64,000 nucleotides of DNA from Flavipsychrobacter sp. (lineage in GTDB: Bacteria > Bacteroidota > Bacteroidia > Chitinophagales > Chitinophagaceae). Position numbers and translations under genes: made by a program. The notes beneath the pieces are model-generated. The model saw only the letters and a list, made by a program, of their open reading frames with translations, was not told where the DNA came from and did not search any database. Location of the stretch: the NCBI GenBank assembly GCA_031292525.1, contig JARLGY010000037.1, positions 310,001-374,000 on the forward strand, given 5' to 3'. Below, one piece after another: positions 48,158 through 58,505 of the stretch; positions within the stretch are counted from its first letter, which is position 1; the number at the start of each line of letters is the position of its first letter.

Positions 48158-51100
48158 ATGAAAAAAATCGCAACCCTTTTAGTCGTTTTATTTTCCTGCT
48201 GGGGCGGACGGGCATTTGCGCAAACAAATGTAGATAGCGCCATTTATTACACAGACACAGCAATAACCTACGATGCCGCAGTGAGCGCAAAGCTACAGCA
48301 GCTGGCAACGGCTGTGAACAGCGACAGCGAGACAGTGACGACAGACACAATTGAAGGCGGGGCAGTAGGGAGCTTTTATTCATGGACAAATTTTTTAGGT
48401 AGCCGGCTGAGCAATAATGCGCCCCAAGGCACACCGCGAATGGGTTTGGCCAGCGCCTTGATGAAGCAAACGTCTGCTAACTTTACCTGCACACCCAATA
48501 ATTCGCAAATAGGTGCGCCGAGTTGGAAACTTGTAGGGCCAGATAACAATACATATAGCGTAGGCTCAGCATCGCCTAAAACAGAAGAGTCTGGGCGTGT
48601 AGATTGTATTGTTAGTCCACCGGCAAGCCCAGGGGTAGTTTTTGCAGGTTCCAACAGCGGTGGTTTGTGGAAGACGACCAATTTTGGCAACGGTCAGCCA
48701 TGGGTAAACATCACTGATAACTCGCCTAATGCTTTGACCGCAACCACAGGGGTGCACTCCATAGCTGTGAACCCCCAAAACAATAATATTATTTTTCTGG
48801 CTACAGGCATCACCGGTTCATCTGCCAGTGCAGATGAATATGGCTACTCTACGGGGGTGGTATTCACCACGAACGGCGGTACAAGTGCAAATTCGTGGAG
48901 TACTGATAACAGCATTGACCAACTGCTGAACCCTGCCACACCATTTAACCCTGTAAATACTCCCACTATTAACAAGGTTGCATACATGCCTAACGTATCA
49001 GGCACTACACAGCTGTACCTGATAACTGACCAGCAAGTAGCTATTAAACCCGGTACAGGCAGCTGGCAATTAATCAATCCTCCATCGCCTATTGCAATTC
49101 CGCCTGATGCTACCCCATCTTTCTCGCCAGGCACCTTTACCAGTTCAAGTACAAATTCAAATACAACAACAAGTACGCAGACAAACCCGACAACAACCAC
49201 TACTGTAACTACCAAAACCGATAAGGCTAACAGCACCAGCATCACAGGCGTAAAAACACACTATGCTCTTTGCGACATACAGTTTTCTATTCTTAGCCCC
49301 GGAAAGGCGATAATAGGTGGCAATTTGGCTACCACTACCACATACACCACTACCACCCATACTACGGTAACCGTGACCACAAAAGTTTATAATAGCAGTA
49401 ATACTCTTATAAGCACAAGTGTTACAGGGCCTACTACTACTACATCAACATGCAGTTATGTAAACATGACATATGCGCCTAGTCTTTATATTTGCAATTT
49501 TAATACCACTACAAACACCGCTTCGTGGACTAAAGTTAGCGTGCCTTCTACCGGACAGTTAATGTCATTATCAGTTGCTAACACAGATAATGTGTACCTG
49601 AATGTGGTGAAGCCTTTAGTTTTTACAGGCTGCAGCGCGTACACCGGTGGCGGTGGCAATCTTCTACAAATGGTGTTGGCTACATCAACTTTTTCAACCA
49701 TCAATACCAATTTCACTACATATCATCCTCCTACACCAGGAGATCCCTTTCAATATATTGCTGTGAACCCAGCTAATGAAAATGTTATGTATTGCACATT
49801 GCATAATGGCTATGACAATATGTGGGTGTTCAAAAACGGGCTTTCTGGTACGTCTACAAATATTGGTTCGAATTGCCATGGCGATGGAAGGGCTGTATTT
49901 ATTGTTAAAGGCGTTAGTGCAGCAGCAAACGGGAACGCAGACGCTACATTTAGCGACATTGTACTGGGCGCAACAGATGGCGGAGTAACAATGAAAAAAG
50001 CTACAGCTACCCAAATGGCGAGTATGGTAGGCAATGGGCTGGTGATAGCACAGTTTTATGGGTTTGGCAGCAGCGAAGTTAGCGGGGATATAATAGAAGG
50101 TGGTGCACAGGATATTGGAGATAATACCTACATGAAAAACCGTACGCCCCAATGGATAACGGCAAATGAAGGTGGTGATGGATATGACACGAAGTTTGAC
50201 CGCATGACGACAACCAAAGCTTACTGTGAAGTGAACTGGCCAGGCTTCTACGATTACAATTTTAACGTGCCTGGTAATACCGCCAGTTTAGGCGGATTAC
50301 CAGCTGTACCAACAGCAGAACAGTTAATAGGAGGTGGAACAGACCCGAATACCGGTAACCCACTACCTTGTCCTGCGTTTGCCCCGTGCTCAATACCTAA
50401 CAGGCCACTGTATGTAAGCCCAAACAATACCGTTTTTATGGGCGCGCACCATTTATTTACACAGGTGGGCAGCAGCTGGGAGCGTACATTTAATGTGGAC
50501 CCGAAGGATAATTTACCACCTGCCCAACAAGATTATACTGAAGATCATATTTCGGGTTATATTTTACCCGAGCATACGGATTACCAGAAGGTAGGTTACA
50601 TGCTGTACTACAGGGCATCAAACGGCATACCCAATTCAAGTACAAGCACTACGTATGCTGATGCATTAAATCCTAATGCAAAACTCTTCATGACAAATAA
50701 TATTGACAAAAGCGCAGGAACAAGTAGTTATCTATATGCAGCACAAATGCCCACAGGTATTACCGGCCCTCAACTTACACACGTCACCGCCAGTAACCCC
50801 TGGGTAAATATAACCCCGCCAGCTACTAAGGGTTTCCAGCTAACCAGCATAACGACCGACCCGCAAAACCCCGGCCGTATATGGGTTACAGTAGGTAACA
50901 TAGATAATACGCAATTTAGTACGCCGGATAACCAAAGGACAAACAGGGTTTGGTATCATCCAAACTATGGCATAGATGCATCGAAATGGGTAGATGTATC
51001 AGCAGGTTTGCCCAATGTGCCCATCAATAAAATACTCTATCAAAACACCGGCATGGACATCCTTTTTGTGGGTACGGATATGGGGGTATTTGCCTGGGAC

Positions 51101-54013
51101 CCCAATATGGCAAACTCTGCAAACCCGTCTCATCCAGGTATGTGGACCTGCTGGAATACAGGTTTGCCCGCGCCAATGATAGTTGAGGACATGGAATTTA
51201 ACTATTGTGCAGGAAAATTGCGTATTGCTACTTTTGGAAGGGGCATATGGGAAACCGATATGCTGAACTCGCCCAGCACCCCATTTAACAGTAAGATAGG
51301 CGATATAGTATTATACCCATCGGACTACATAGATGCGAGCAATACGGTGGGCGGTGTAGCGACATGGACCACAGACCATTGGCCATTAACAGGTATAAGA
51401 ATTAGATCGGGGTATACATTAAAGATACAAGGTACGCTTAACTATAATTTCCCTACAGTTCACATGCCGAAAAACGGGAGTATATATGTGGAGCCCGGAG
51501 CAAAACTAATAGTTGATTACGCACATATAACCCACGATTGTGAAGCATTCTGGAAAGGTATATTGGCTGCAGGTAATACCTATTTGCCACAAACACCAAC
51601 AAACCAGGCGACGGTAACAATTACAAGATCTATAATAGAAAATGCAAGAGTGGGTATTACAAACTGTGCAGAGTCTTACCCAACTGTTAACTCAGATGGT
51701 GGTATTATTCAATTAGCAGATGGAACAGGTAGTTCAACAACTTTTAGAAATTGTACCAGGGGAATTGCATTTGCGCCCTACCATAACAACTCTGGCTTAA
51801 TACACTCCGCAAACGTAAGCTATATACATAATGCTGAATTTGAAATAGATAATCTTTATCCAGGTGAAACCCTGGGATATACATTTGGCGCAGGTATAAC
51901 GATGAGCAATGTAGAGGGAATTGTTATTTCAGGTTGCGAATTTATTAATGCTAGTTCACTGCCGAATAATATGAGTTCAGGTCACGGTATTGCTTCGTGG
52001 GATGCAGGCTATTCCGTAATACCATGGTGCGGTGGTAATGGAACAAACTACACGAATTGTGGCAATGGATATATATATAATCCTGTTTTTAATGGCTTTA
52101 ACGTAGCTATCGATGCAGAAGGCGATGCCTTAAACCCTACGAATTCAGTGTTTGTTGATTATGCGCAATTTGATAAAAATGGTCTGGGCATTTTCAATGG
52201 TAAAAACAATCATCTTAATGTTTTTCACAGCACTTTTAACATTGGAGACGCTCCAAAGCCGTACCTAGCGAGTTGCAATTGTGAGAAAGGAATATATACA
52301 CAAAATACTCAACAATTCAGAATTGAGGAAAACCAGTTTAAGGGTTTAACAAGTACTTTTTCAAGCTGGGGGGTAGAAACACAAAGCACAGGATCTGTTG
52401 CAAATGACATATATGAAAACTCTTTTACCTTGTTGACCCATGATTGTTATGCATTAGGGATAAATAGTTTGGGCAATCCGGCATACACAACTCCAAACAC
52501 GAACGACATAGGACTACAATATTTATGTAATTCATTTATTGCTGGTTACAATACCGAAATACAAGTGGGCCCAACTGGGAACTATAACGCTGCAAATAAT
52601 GCAGATTTTATCAGAAAAAATCAGGGCAGCATGCTTGTGCCGACGGGTAATACGTTTAACAATGGCGGTTACTATACCGTAGCCAATAATAACAACAAGG
52701 CAATTAACTATTATTATACACCAAATACTATAACCCAAATTTACAACGAACATGCAACCTCTTACTATCCGGGTACAGTAAATGTGATACCCACAACAAA
52801 TTTGAAGCAATGTAAGCCTAGAACTGTTCCTTATCCCGGTAATGGGGGAATACAGCCGGTACCCATGCCCCCTCCAGTACCAGCGCCACTACCAATATTA
52901 CAGGCTAATATCATTAACAGTAAAAATAATTGGTTAAGCGCAACAAGTACATTAAGTTCGAAGATCGACGGAGGAAATACTGCCGCACTTTTAAACACAG
53001 CAGCCACAGACCCTAACATTATGGAGGCACACGATCAATTACTGGCGGTGTCACCGTATGTATCTATTCCAGTCATGCAGGCGTTAACTTCCCGGCCGGG
53101 TATTCCGGCACCTATGATGATGGATGTATTAAAGGCCAATCCGAGTGTGATACGTGATACAACTTTTCTGGCATCTTTACAGAATGGTATTCCACCTTAC
53201 ACGCCCGATCTAATTGATACGTTACTCAGCTATCAAGGTGTAATTACTTCAAGGGATTCAGATGAGGCAAATGTTGATACTAATTATCAGAACATGATGC
53301 TAAACGCAAACCTTTTGTTTTCTGCGTTAAAAACAGATAGTAATGGTATTAATGTAGATACAATGGCTTACTGGTACCAACAATTGCCTGTTTTGTGGAG
53401 CAGATATGAGTGTGCCGCAATGCTTATAGGTACTGGTAGTACAGACAAGTCATCGAATGTTCTTTCTAACATACCTTTAGAATTTAACCTTACCGGAGAT
53501 AGTCTTAATGAATATAATTCATATGTTGATTTCTTCAACCTGATAACACCACTGTATCAAAATGGAAAGACGAGCTTAGACCTTGATGCAACAGGTATTG
53601 CCACGTTGTTAAATATCGCGAATAGAGGACATAAAGACGCAAGTGCAACGGCGTTATCACTTTATAGTCAAATAATGAATTTGCCCATGTACACTTGCGA
53701 ACCAGACGGAGCCCAGGGAAGATCAACCGGATTGAATACAATAACAAGCAAGGTTGCAATGACTTCATTGAAATGCTATCCTAACCCGGCTAAAGACCAT
53801 GTGACATTTGTGTATAATGTTACAAAACCGAGTGGTACGCTTAAACTAATACTTACCAATGCGACCGGGCAAACTGTGTATGAAACTGAGTTGAAGAATG
53901 CAACCGGTATTACAACATGGAATACGGAAACTGTACCGCCTGGGAACTATTTTTATCAGTTGGCGGATAGTAAAACTTCTCTTGGAAGTGGTACGGTTAG
54001 TATTATAAAGTAG
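48158..54013 (+). CDS. Giant T9SS-exported surface protein (1951 aa)
   Basis: Signal peptide (residues 1-21, ending AFAQ). A beta-propeller region with sialidase/VPS10-like repeats (WKLVGPDNNTYSVG, GLWKTTNFGNGQPWVNI, HSIAVNPQNNNIIFLATG; about 115-1060) is interrupted by a Thr-rich stretch (about 320-440). A likely right-handed beta-helix follows (about 1075-1515, VEPGAKLIVDYAHITHDC, RSIIENARVGI, NVEGIVISGCEF), then a Pro-rich turn near 1560-1575, a helical region to about 1860, and a type A sorting domain (CYPNPAKDHVTFVYNV to GTVSIIK). Export to the cell surface is well supported. Adhesin or polysaccharide-binding roles are guesses. Confidence 0.85.
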   Translation: MKKIATLLVVLFSCWGGRAFAQTNVDSAIYYTDTAITYDAAVSAKLQQLATAVNSDSETVTTDTIEGGAVGSFYSWTNFLGSRLSNNAPQGTPRMGLASALMKQTSANFTCTPNNSQIGAPSWKLVGPDNNTYSVGSASPKTEESGRVDCIVSPPASPGVVFAGSNSGGLWKTTNFGNGQPWVNITDNSPNALTATTGVHSIAVNPQNNNIIFLATGITGSSASADEYGYSTGVVFTTNGGTSANSWSTDNSIDQLLNPATPFNPVNTPTINKVAYMPNVSGTTQLYLITDQQVAIKPGTGSWQLINPPSPIAIPPDATPSFSPGTFTSSSTNSNTTTSTQTNPTTTTTVTTKTDKANSTSITGVKTHYALCDIQFSILSPGKAIIGGNLATTTTYTTTTHTTVTVTTKVYNSSNTLISTSVTGPTTTTSTCSYVNMTYAPSLYICNFNTTTNTASWTKVSVPSTGQLMSLSVANTDNVYLNVVKPLVFTGCSAYTGGGGNLLQMVLATSTFSTINTNFTTYHPPTPGDPFQYIAVNPANENVMYCTLHNGYDNMWVFKNGLSGTSTNIGSNCHGDGRAVFIVKGVSAAANGNADATFSDIVLGATDGGVTMKKATATQMASMVGNGLVIAQFYGFGSSEVSGDIIEGGAQDIGDNTYMKNRTPQWITANEGGDGYDTKFDRMTTTKAYCEVNWPGFYDYNFNVPGNTASLGGLPAVPTAEQLIGGGTDPNTGNPLPCPAFAPCSIPNRPLYVSPNNTVFMGAHHLFTQVGSSWERTFNVDPKDNLPPAQQDYTEDHISGYILPEHTDYQKVGYMLYYRASNGIPNSSTSTTYADALNPNAKLFMTNNIDKSAGTSSYLYAAQMPTGITGPQLTHVTASNPWVNITPPATKGFQLTSITTDPQNPGRIWVTVGNIDNTQFSTPDNQRTNRVWYHPNYGIDASKWVDVSAGLPNVPINKILYQNTGMDILFVGTDMGVFAWDPNMANSANPSHPGMWTCWNTGLPAPMIVEDMEFNYCAGKLRIATFGRGIWETDMLNSPSTPFNSKIGDIVLYPSDYIDASNTVGGVATWTTDHWPLTGIRIRSGYTLKIQGTLNYNFPTVHMPKNGSIYVEPGAKLIVDYAHITHDCEAFWKGILAAGNTYLPQTPTNQATVTITRSIIENARVGITNCAESYPTVNSDGGIIQLADGTGSSTTFRNCTRGIAFAPYHNNSGLIHSANVSYIHNAEFEIDNLYPGETLGYTFGAGITMSNVEGIVISGCEFINASSLPNNMSSGHGIASWDAGYSVIPWCGGNGTNYTNCGNGYIYNPVFNGFNVAIDAEGDALNPTNSVFVDYAQFDKNGLGIFNGKNNHLNVFHSTFNIGDAPKPYLASCNCEKGIYTQNTQQFRIEENQFKGLTSTFSSWGVETQSTGSVANDIYENSFTLLTHDCYALGINSLGNPAYTTPNTNDIGLQYLCNSFIAGYNTEIQVGPTGNYNAANNADFIRKNQGSMLVPTGNTFNNGGYYTVANNNNKAINYYYTPNTITQIYNEHATSYYPGTVNVIPTTNLKQCKPRTVPYPGNGGIQPVPMPPPVPAPLPILQANIINSKNNWLSATSTLSSKIDGGNTAALLNTAATDPNIMEAHDQLLAVSPYVSIPVMQALTSRPGIPAPMMMDVLKANPSVIRDTTFLASLQNGIPPYTPDLIDTLLSYQGVITSRDSDEANVDTNYQNMMLNANLLFSALKTDSNGINVDTMAYWYQQLPVLWSRYECAAMLIGTGSTDKSSNVLSNIPLEFNLTGDSLNEYNSYVDFFNLITPLYQNGKTSLDLDATGIATLLNIANRGHKDASATALSLYSQIMNLPMYTCEPDGAQGRSTGLNTITSKVAMTSLKCYPNPAKDHVTFVYNVTKPSGTLKLILTNATGQTVYETELKNATGITTWNTETVPPGNYFYQLADSKTSLGSGTVSIIK

Positions 54014-54033
54014 GATTAAGTTTATTTAAAATT

Positions 54034-54070
54034 GAAAGCCCGCTAAACTGGATTTAGCGGGCTTTTTTAT
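54034..54070 (+). terminator. Terminator of the giant cargo gene
   Basis: AAAGCCCGCTAAA pairs with TTTAGCGGGCTTT around CTGGA, then TTTTAT. Confidence 0.92.
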
Positions 54071-54141
54071 GTTATAATACAAGCTGAATAGACTTACAGA
54101 ACGTATAAGAGTGCGACGCAACGGACGATGATAATAGTGAT

Positions 54142-54453
54142 GTGGCTGGTGGCAAAAGGTTTTCGCTATTTTCGTGGGGAACAAGTAAGCACTCTATTTT
54201 GGACTTAATAGCTATTACGGGAATCATTGCGGCGGTGTGTACTACATCATCGTTCCTGCCACAGGCAATAAAAACTATACGCACGCGCGATACCAGCGGC
54301 ATATCTGTACATATGTACCTGGTGTTTACTTTTGGCACGGCTATGTGGCTTACTTATGGCATACTGAGCGCCAACACACCTGTTATAGCGGCCAATGCGG
54401 TGACGCTGGTATTTGCGCTCATCATACTGGGCTACAAGATCAGGTACAAGTAG
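54142..54453 (+). CDS. SemiSWEET sugar transporter
   Basis: About 103-aa, three-helix PQ-loop membrane protein that works as a dimer to pass sugars by facilitated diffusion. The PQ motif and surroundings SSFLPQAIKTIRTRDTSGIS (39-58) and the last helix FALIILGYKIRY are typical. The frame opens with GTG 54142; the N-terminal 20 residues are longer than usual, so a TTG near 54200 is an alternative start. Convergent with fbaB. Confidence 0.87.
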   Translation: MAGGKRFSLFSWGTSKHSILDLIAITGIIAAVCTTSSFLPQAIKTIRTRDTSGISVHMYLVFTFGTAMWLTYGILSANTPVIAANAVTLVFALIILGYKIRYK

Positions 54454-54457
54454 GCAC

Positions 54458-54484
54458 AAAAAAAACCGCCTGCGAGCAGGCGGC
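54458..54484 (-). terminator. Terminator of fbaB
   Basis: Read leftward, CCGCCTGC pairs with GCAGGCGG around TC, followed by eight T residues. Confidence 0.88.
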
Positions 54485-54510
54485 TGTAATATATTCACAA
54501 AGAGATCTAA

Positions 54511-55569
54511 TTAGGCTATGGTTATGCTTTCATCCAGGTAAACGTCCTGTATGGTTTGCAATAGCGATACACCTTCAGCAAATGGCTTCTGGAAGGCTTT
54601 ACGGCCGCTAATGAGACCCATACCACCTGCACGCTTGTTCACTACTGCTGTAGTTACTGCTTCCTGCAGGTCTGTAGCACCCTTAGACTCGCCACCTGAA
54701 TTGATAAGACCTACGCGGCCCATGTAGCAATTAGCTACCTGGTAGCGGGCCAGATCGATAGGATGATCGGTAGTGAGCTTGCTGTAAACCAATGGGCTTG
54801 TTTTACCAAAGTTGATAGCGGTATAACCACCGTTGTTGGTAGGCAATTTCTGCTTAATGATATCGGCCTGTATGGTTACACCCAGGTGATTGGCCTGGCC
54901 AGTAAGGTCTGCAGCAGTGCTGTAGTCAACACCGTCTTTTTTAAAGCCATTGTTGCGCAGGTAGCACCAGAGTATAGTGGTCATACCCAGCTCATGTGCA
55001 TATTCAAAAGCTTTAGACACTTCTATTATCTGGCGTGCGCTTTCTTCTGAACCGAAGTATATTGTTGCACCAACAGCAGTTGCCCCCATGTTCCATGCAT
55101 CTTTAATGGTGCCGAACATGATCTGATCGAACTTGTTGGGGTAAGTAAGAAATTCGTTGTGGTTGATCTTTACTACAAAAGGTATTTTGTGTGCATACTT
55201 ACGGGCTACCATGCCCAACACGCCGTATGTAGATGCTACTGCGTTGCAGCCTCCTTCTATAGCAAGCTTCACAATATTTTCGGGATCGAAAAACATAGGG
55301 TTTGGTGCGAAAGATGCGCCGGCACTGTGTTCTATACCCTGATCAACAGGCAGTATTGATACATAGCCAGTGTTGGCCAGGCGGCCATGACCCATTATAT
55401 TATTAAGGCTGCGCAACGTTTGTATGTTACGATTGCTGTTGCCCCATATAGCATCCAAATGGTTAGGAGACGGTGTGTGCAAAGTCTCTTTCGGGAAGGT
55501 GTTGCTGGTGTGGTTTAAGTAATATTCGGCCTTGTCGGCGAGTAATTCATGAATCTTGTTTGCAGCCAT
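54511..55569 (-). CDS. fbaB: Class I fructose-bisphosphate aldolase, FbaB/DhnA type
   Basis: 352-aa Schiff-base aldolase splitting fructose 1,6-bisphosphate into two trioses (reverse in gluconeogenesis). Landmarks: [17 protein letters not shown] (about 71-87), [27 protein letters not shown] and the phosphate-binding [12 protein letters not shown] near residue 290. Length agrees with the archaeal-type class I family found in Bacteroidota. Confidence 0.93.
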   Translation of the reverse strand: MAANKIHELLADKAEYYLNHTSNTFPKETLHTPSPNHLDAIWGNSNRNIQTLRSLNNIMGHGRLANTGYVSILPVDQGIEHSAGASFAPNPMFFDPENIVKLAIEGGCNAVASTYGVLGMVARKYAHKIPFVVKINHNEFLTYPNKFDQIMFGTIKDAWNMGATAVGATIYFGSEESARQIIEVSKAFEYAHELGMTTILWCYLRNNGFKKDGVDYSTAADLTGQANHLGVTIQADIIKQKLPTNNGGYTAINFGKTSPLVYSKLTTDHPIDLARYQVANCYMGRVGLINSGGESKGATDLQEAVTTAVVNKRAGGMGLISGRKAFQKPFAEGVSLLQTIQDVYLDESITIA

Positions 55570-55703
55570 ATGATACTGGTGGTTGTTTAAAAATTGTCCA
55601 AAGGTAATAATAATGATATGAATACCGATAACGCTATAAGAAAAACTTATGTAAGGTTATGTTATTAATAAAGCCTACACAATGATTCGTACGGATATCT
55701 CTT

Positions 55704-57305
55704 CTATTTTTTCCGGTTGATGTAAGGATCTACCAGGAATATTTTAAGGCCGGGGATTGCGTTCCTGGTTACTTCAGGGAAAGGGCGGTCGTGCTCATCG
55801 CGGAGATCAACGGCCTGACCATCCAGGGGTTTAAAATAAAAAAAATAGTAGTTGACCCTGTAACGACGCATTTCGGCCAGCAATACCTGGTGGCTGAAAT
55901 CGAAATGTTCTATAGTATAGTAGGGCATGTGGGTAAGCAATGCTGTTACCGGGCAGCGATTAGCGCTCTCGTTTGACGTAAAGGTGCCTTGCAGGTGCAG
56001 TTTGTTTATTTCCTGGGCCTCCATATACACATCCTTGCCTTTATTCAGCAGGTTCTTCATATCGTATATGGGGTACGTTATGTACGATAATGCAAACAAT
56101 GCAACCAGCAGATAGTAAGGCCTCGGGGTAAGGTAATTCTTTAGCAGCATGAGCCAGGTACTGCCCAGTATCATAGAGGTATAGACCATGAGCCAGATGT
56201 AACGAGGCTCAAAATGCATAGCCAGGTAGCCCAAGGGAATGATAAGCGATGCTGCAAATAATATTTTATGATCTGTTTGAAAAAAAGGCTGCATTTTTTT
56301 GGTGAACATAGTTATGCCGGTGGCTACCAATATGCTGAACAGGAAAAAGCTGAGCTGCCCCATAGTAAAGAATGCCTGCATAAATGCATAACTGCTCCGC
56401 ACAAACTGCATAAAAAACAATTGTGGCGATTGCCAAACGGTATAAAGATGCCCTTCGTTAACGGACGGGTCTTCCATGCTGTAAGGCGAATCAAAATAAG
56501 GCGGAGGTATAAGGTGGTTGATACCTTCTTTAAATGTTTTGTGCCCTGTGATAGTCCATGAGCCATTTATGGCGCCAGCATTGCTAATAGCCCAGCCACC
56601 GTATTTCAGGTGCATGAGGTATATCCATGGCGACATAATAAGCAGCATGGTGAGCAATACAACAGCATATGTTTTAACATGTGAAAACAAAGGCTTGCCT
56701 TGTGCCTTATTAAGCAAAGCTATGGTAACTGCCAGATGCAGCACTATAAAGTAAAAGGAATAAGTCTTGGCAAAGAAGGCAAACGCCCCGACAATGCCAC
56801 AAAGTATCCACTTCCACCAGGTGGCAGGAAAATGCCGAGAGCAAATGATAAGCAGGTATGCCAGCAAGAAGACGATCTGCCACAGGTCATCGAACAACTG
56901 CATATACACGCAATAGACCAAAAAAACTGGCAATACTGCTAAAAGTGTAGTTGCAATAACAACGTCGATCCGAAAGCGGCGGAACATAAAGAACATGCCT
57001 GTAATGATACCCATACATGCCATAGCATTGGTAATATGTGCAGCAAAAAGGCCATCAACCCCGTGCCGCATAAAAAACGAAACCAGGAAGGGATGAAAGG
57101 GGCTCCAAAGGCCATTTACTGCCCTTAAAATATCGCCAGTAGCATAGCGGTGTGCTATAGTGAGGTAGGCAACAGCATCAGGGTCTATATAGTACCTGTA
57201 GTATGGGTACGATACCACAAATAAGACAATGAACAGCAATATACTTAATAGTAGCGCCGCGAAACCTGTTTTACGAAAGGTATGCTGTGTTGTATCTATT
57301 GCCAT
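55704..57305 (-). CDS. Multi-pass GT-C-like glycosyltransferase family membrane protein
   Basis: 533-aa inner-membrane protein with about eleven hydrophobic segments and a soluble C-terminal domain (about 430-533). The first extracytoplasmic loop holds DPDAVAYLTIAHRYATGD (37-54), an acidic Asp-containing loop where GT-C enzymes of the GT39/PMT-type keep their catalytic residues. Likely transfers a sugar from a lipid-linked donor to a lipid or protein; specific function unknown. Last gene of a leftward cluster starting with the cystathionine beta-synthase-like gene, 48 bases after the metal-receptor-fold gene. Confidence 0.72.
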   Translation of the reverse strand: MAIDTTQHTFRKTGFAALLLSILLFIVLFVVSYPYYRYYIDPDAVAYLTIAHRYATGDILRAVNGLWSPFHPFLVSFFMRHGVDGLFAAHITNAMACMGIITGMFFMFRRFRIDVVIATTLLAVLPVFLVYCVYMQLFDDLWQIVFLLAYLLIICSRHFPATWWKWILCGIVGAFAFFAKTYSFYFIVLHLAVTIALLNKAQGKPLFSHVKTYAVVLLTMLLIMSPWIYLMHLKYGGWAISNAGAINGSWTITGHKTFKEGINHLIPPPYFDSPYSMEDPSVNEGHLYTVWQSPQLFFMQFVRSSYAFMQAFFTMGQLSFFLFSILVATGITMFTKKMQPFFQTDHKILFAASLIIPLGYLAMHFEPRYIWLMVYTSMILGSTWLMLLKNYLTPRPYYLLVALFALSYITYPIYDMKNLLNKGKDVYMEAQEINKLHLQGTFTSNESANRCPVTALLTHMPYYTIEHFDFSHQVLLAEMRRYRVNYYFFYFKPLDGQAVDLRDEHDRPFPEVTRNAIPGLKIFLVDPYINRKK

Positions 57306-57353
57306 TCACTGCAAATTAAGGAAAGTGCGGGAGGTGTGGATGGATGAAAGAAA

Positions 57354-58142
57354 TTAATAGTTTTCAACAAGCTCACCCAAGTACCGACTTGCCTGTATCA
57401 ACCTACTACCATACCAGCTGAACATTTCGCCATCTACTAATTGAACCCGGGCATTGGGTAATACCGCTTTTATTTCGGCAATGTGCTGGTCTTTAAAAGG
57501 ATACGGCTCTGAGGAGAGCAGCACTAGTTGCGGTTGCAGGGTGACTATTTGTTGCAGGGTGACTTCAGGGTAGCGGGGAACATCTTTTAGCACATTCACC
57601 CAGCCCATATTTTCTATCATATTGCTGATGAAGGTGTCGCCCCCGGCGCACATCCAGGGGTTGCGCCATATGAAGTAAGCAACGCGGGTTGGAGTAATCG
57701 CCCTTTTGATGTCTGTAAATCCTTTGGTAATAGTTTGTATTAGTTCAGCCGCTTTAGGTTTATTATTTACCAACGCACCTACTTGTTGTATCATGGCAAG
57801 TGCATCGCGCATGTTCTTTATATCACTTATCCAAACAGGATAATCTTTGGCAAGGGCCTCAATTTGAGCCTGATCGTTCTCTTCTTTGTTGGCTATAATA
57901 AGGTCGGGGTGCAACTCTTTTATCCTTTCAAAGTTTACATTCTTGGTACCCCCTACCCTTGTCTTGCTCCTGAACCATTCTCCAGGATGCACGCAAAATT
58001 TAGTTATGCCGCACACCCGGTCGTTTAGACCAAGATGGTACAACAATTCTGTTTGTGAGGGCACCAGGGATATGATGCACAAAGGCCGGGCGGAAACGCT
58101 TATGCTCCTACCCATCATGTCTGTTACGTTATGCGTCACCAT
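57354..58142 (-). CDS. Helical-backbone metal receptor (BtuF/TroA-like), no signal peptide
   Basis: 262-aa protein of the class III substrate-binding fold used by cobalamin and siderophore ABC importers. It starts with SLVPSQTELLYHLGLNDRVCGITKFCVHPGEW, and has the two-lobe pattern with VNFERIKELHPDLIIANKE and LQQIVTLQPQLVLLSSEPYPF. There is no signal peptide and no lipobox, and no permease or ATPase gene is adjacent, so it may act in the cytoplasm. Its start overlaps the 3' end of the upstream 4-TM gene by 14 bases. Confidence 0.83.
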   Translation of the reverse strand: MVTHNVTDMMGRSISVSARPLCIISLVPSQTELLYHLGLNDRVCGITKFCVHPGEWFRSKTRVGGTKNVNFERIKELHPDLIIANKEENDQAQIEALAKDYPVWISDIKNMRDALAMIQQVGALVNNKPKAAELIQTITKGFTDIKRAITPTRVAYFIWRNPWMCAGGDTFISNMIENMGWVNVLKDVPRYPEVTLQQIVTLQPQLVLLSSEPYPFKDQHIAEIKAVLPNARVQLVDGEMFSWYGSRLIQASRYLGELVENY

Positions 58143-58500
58143 CGGTAAGCCTGCGGTAAAAGAAAAAGATAAAGAAGCTGAACAAAAGATCGGTAGGAAA
58201 AATAGGCGATGTGAACATATCGCGCTGGTAACGTATCAAGCCAAAATAAAGCGCCAGGTTGAGGCACGCTAAAAGTATGTAACCTATAGCGGCCCACTTG
58301 CGGCCATCGCATGTAAATATCCAGAAGGTAGTATATGCCAGCATCCACAAGGGCTGTACCCATTCCATATTTGCAGGCGTAGCAGTACGTGCCAGCCATA
58401 AAGAATATAGCAGCCACAATATGTGAAACAAAGCCACCAATGGGAATAACAGTGGTGGCTTTGTGGCAAGTCCTTTTATAAATGTTTTCAGGTCACTCAA
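58129..58500 (-). CDS. Four-helix membrane protein, unknown
   Basis: 123-aa protein with four hydrophobic segments (LLFPLVALFHILWLLYSLWL, LWMLAYTTFWIF, AAIGYILLACLNLALYFGLI, LLFSFFIFFFY) and a short charged tail. I recognise no family. It lies 5 bases after the cystathionine beta-synthase-like gene and overlaps the next gene by 14 bases, so translational coupling on one mRNA is likely. Confidence 0.75.
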   Translation of the reverse strand: MSDLKTFIKGLATKPPLLFPLVALFHILWLLYSLWLARTATPANMEWVQPLWMLAYTTFWIFTCDGRKWAAIGYILLACLNLALYFGLIRYQRDMFTSPIFPTDLLFSFFIFFFYRRLTDGDA

Positions 58501-58505
58501 AATAA

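Noticed and set aside
48158-54013. Giant cargo protein as a novel contact-dependent toxin
   Set aside because: No recognisable toxin domain, polymorphic tip or immunity gene next to it; it ends in a normal T9SS sorting domain.
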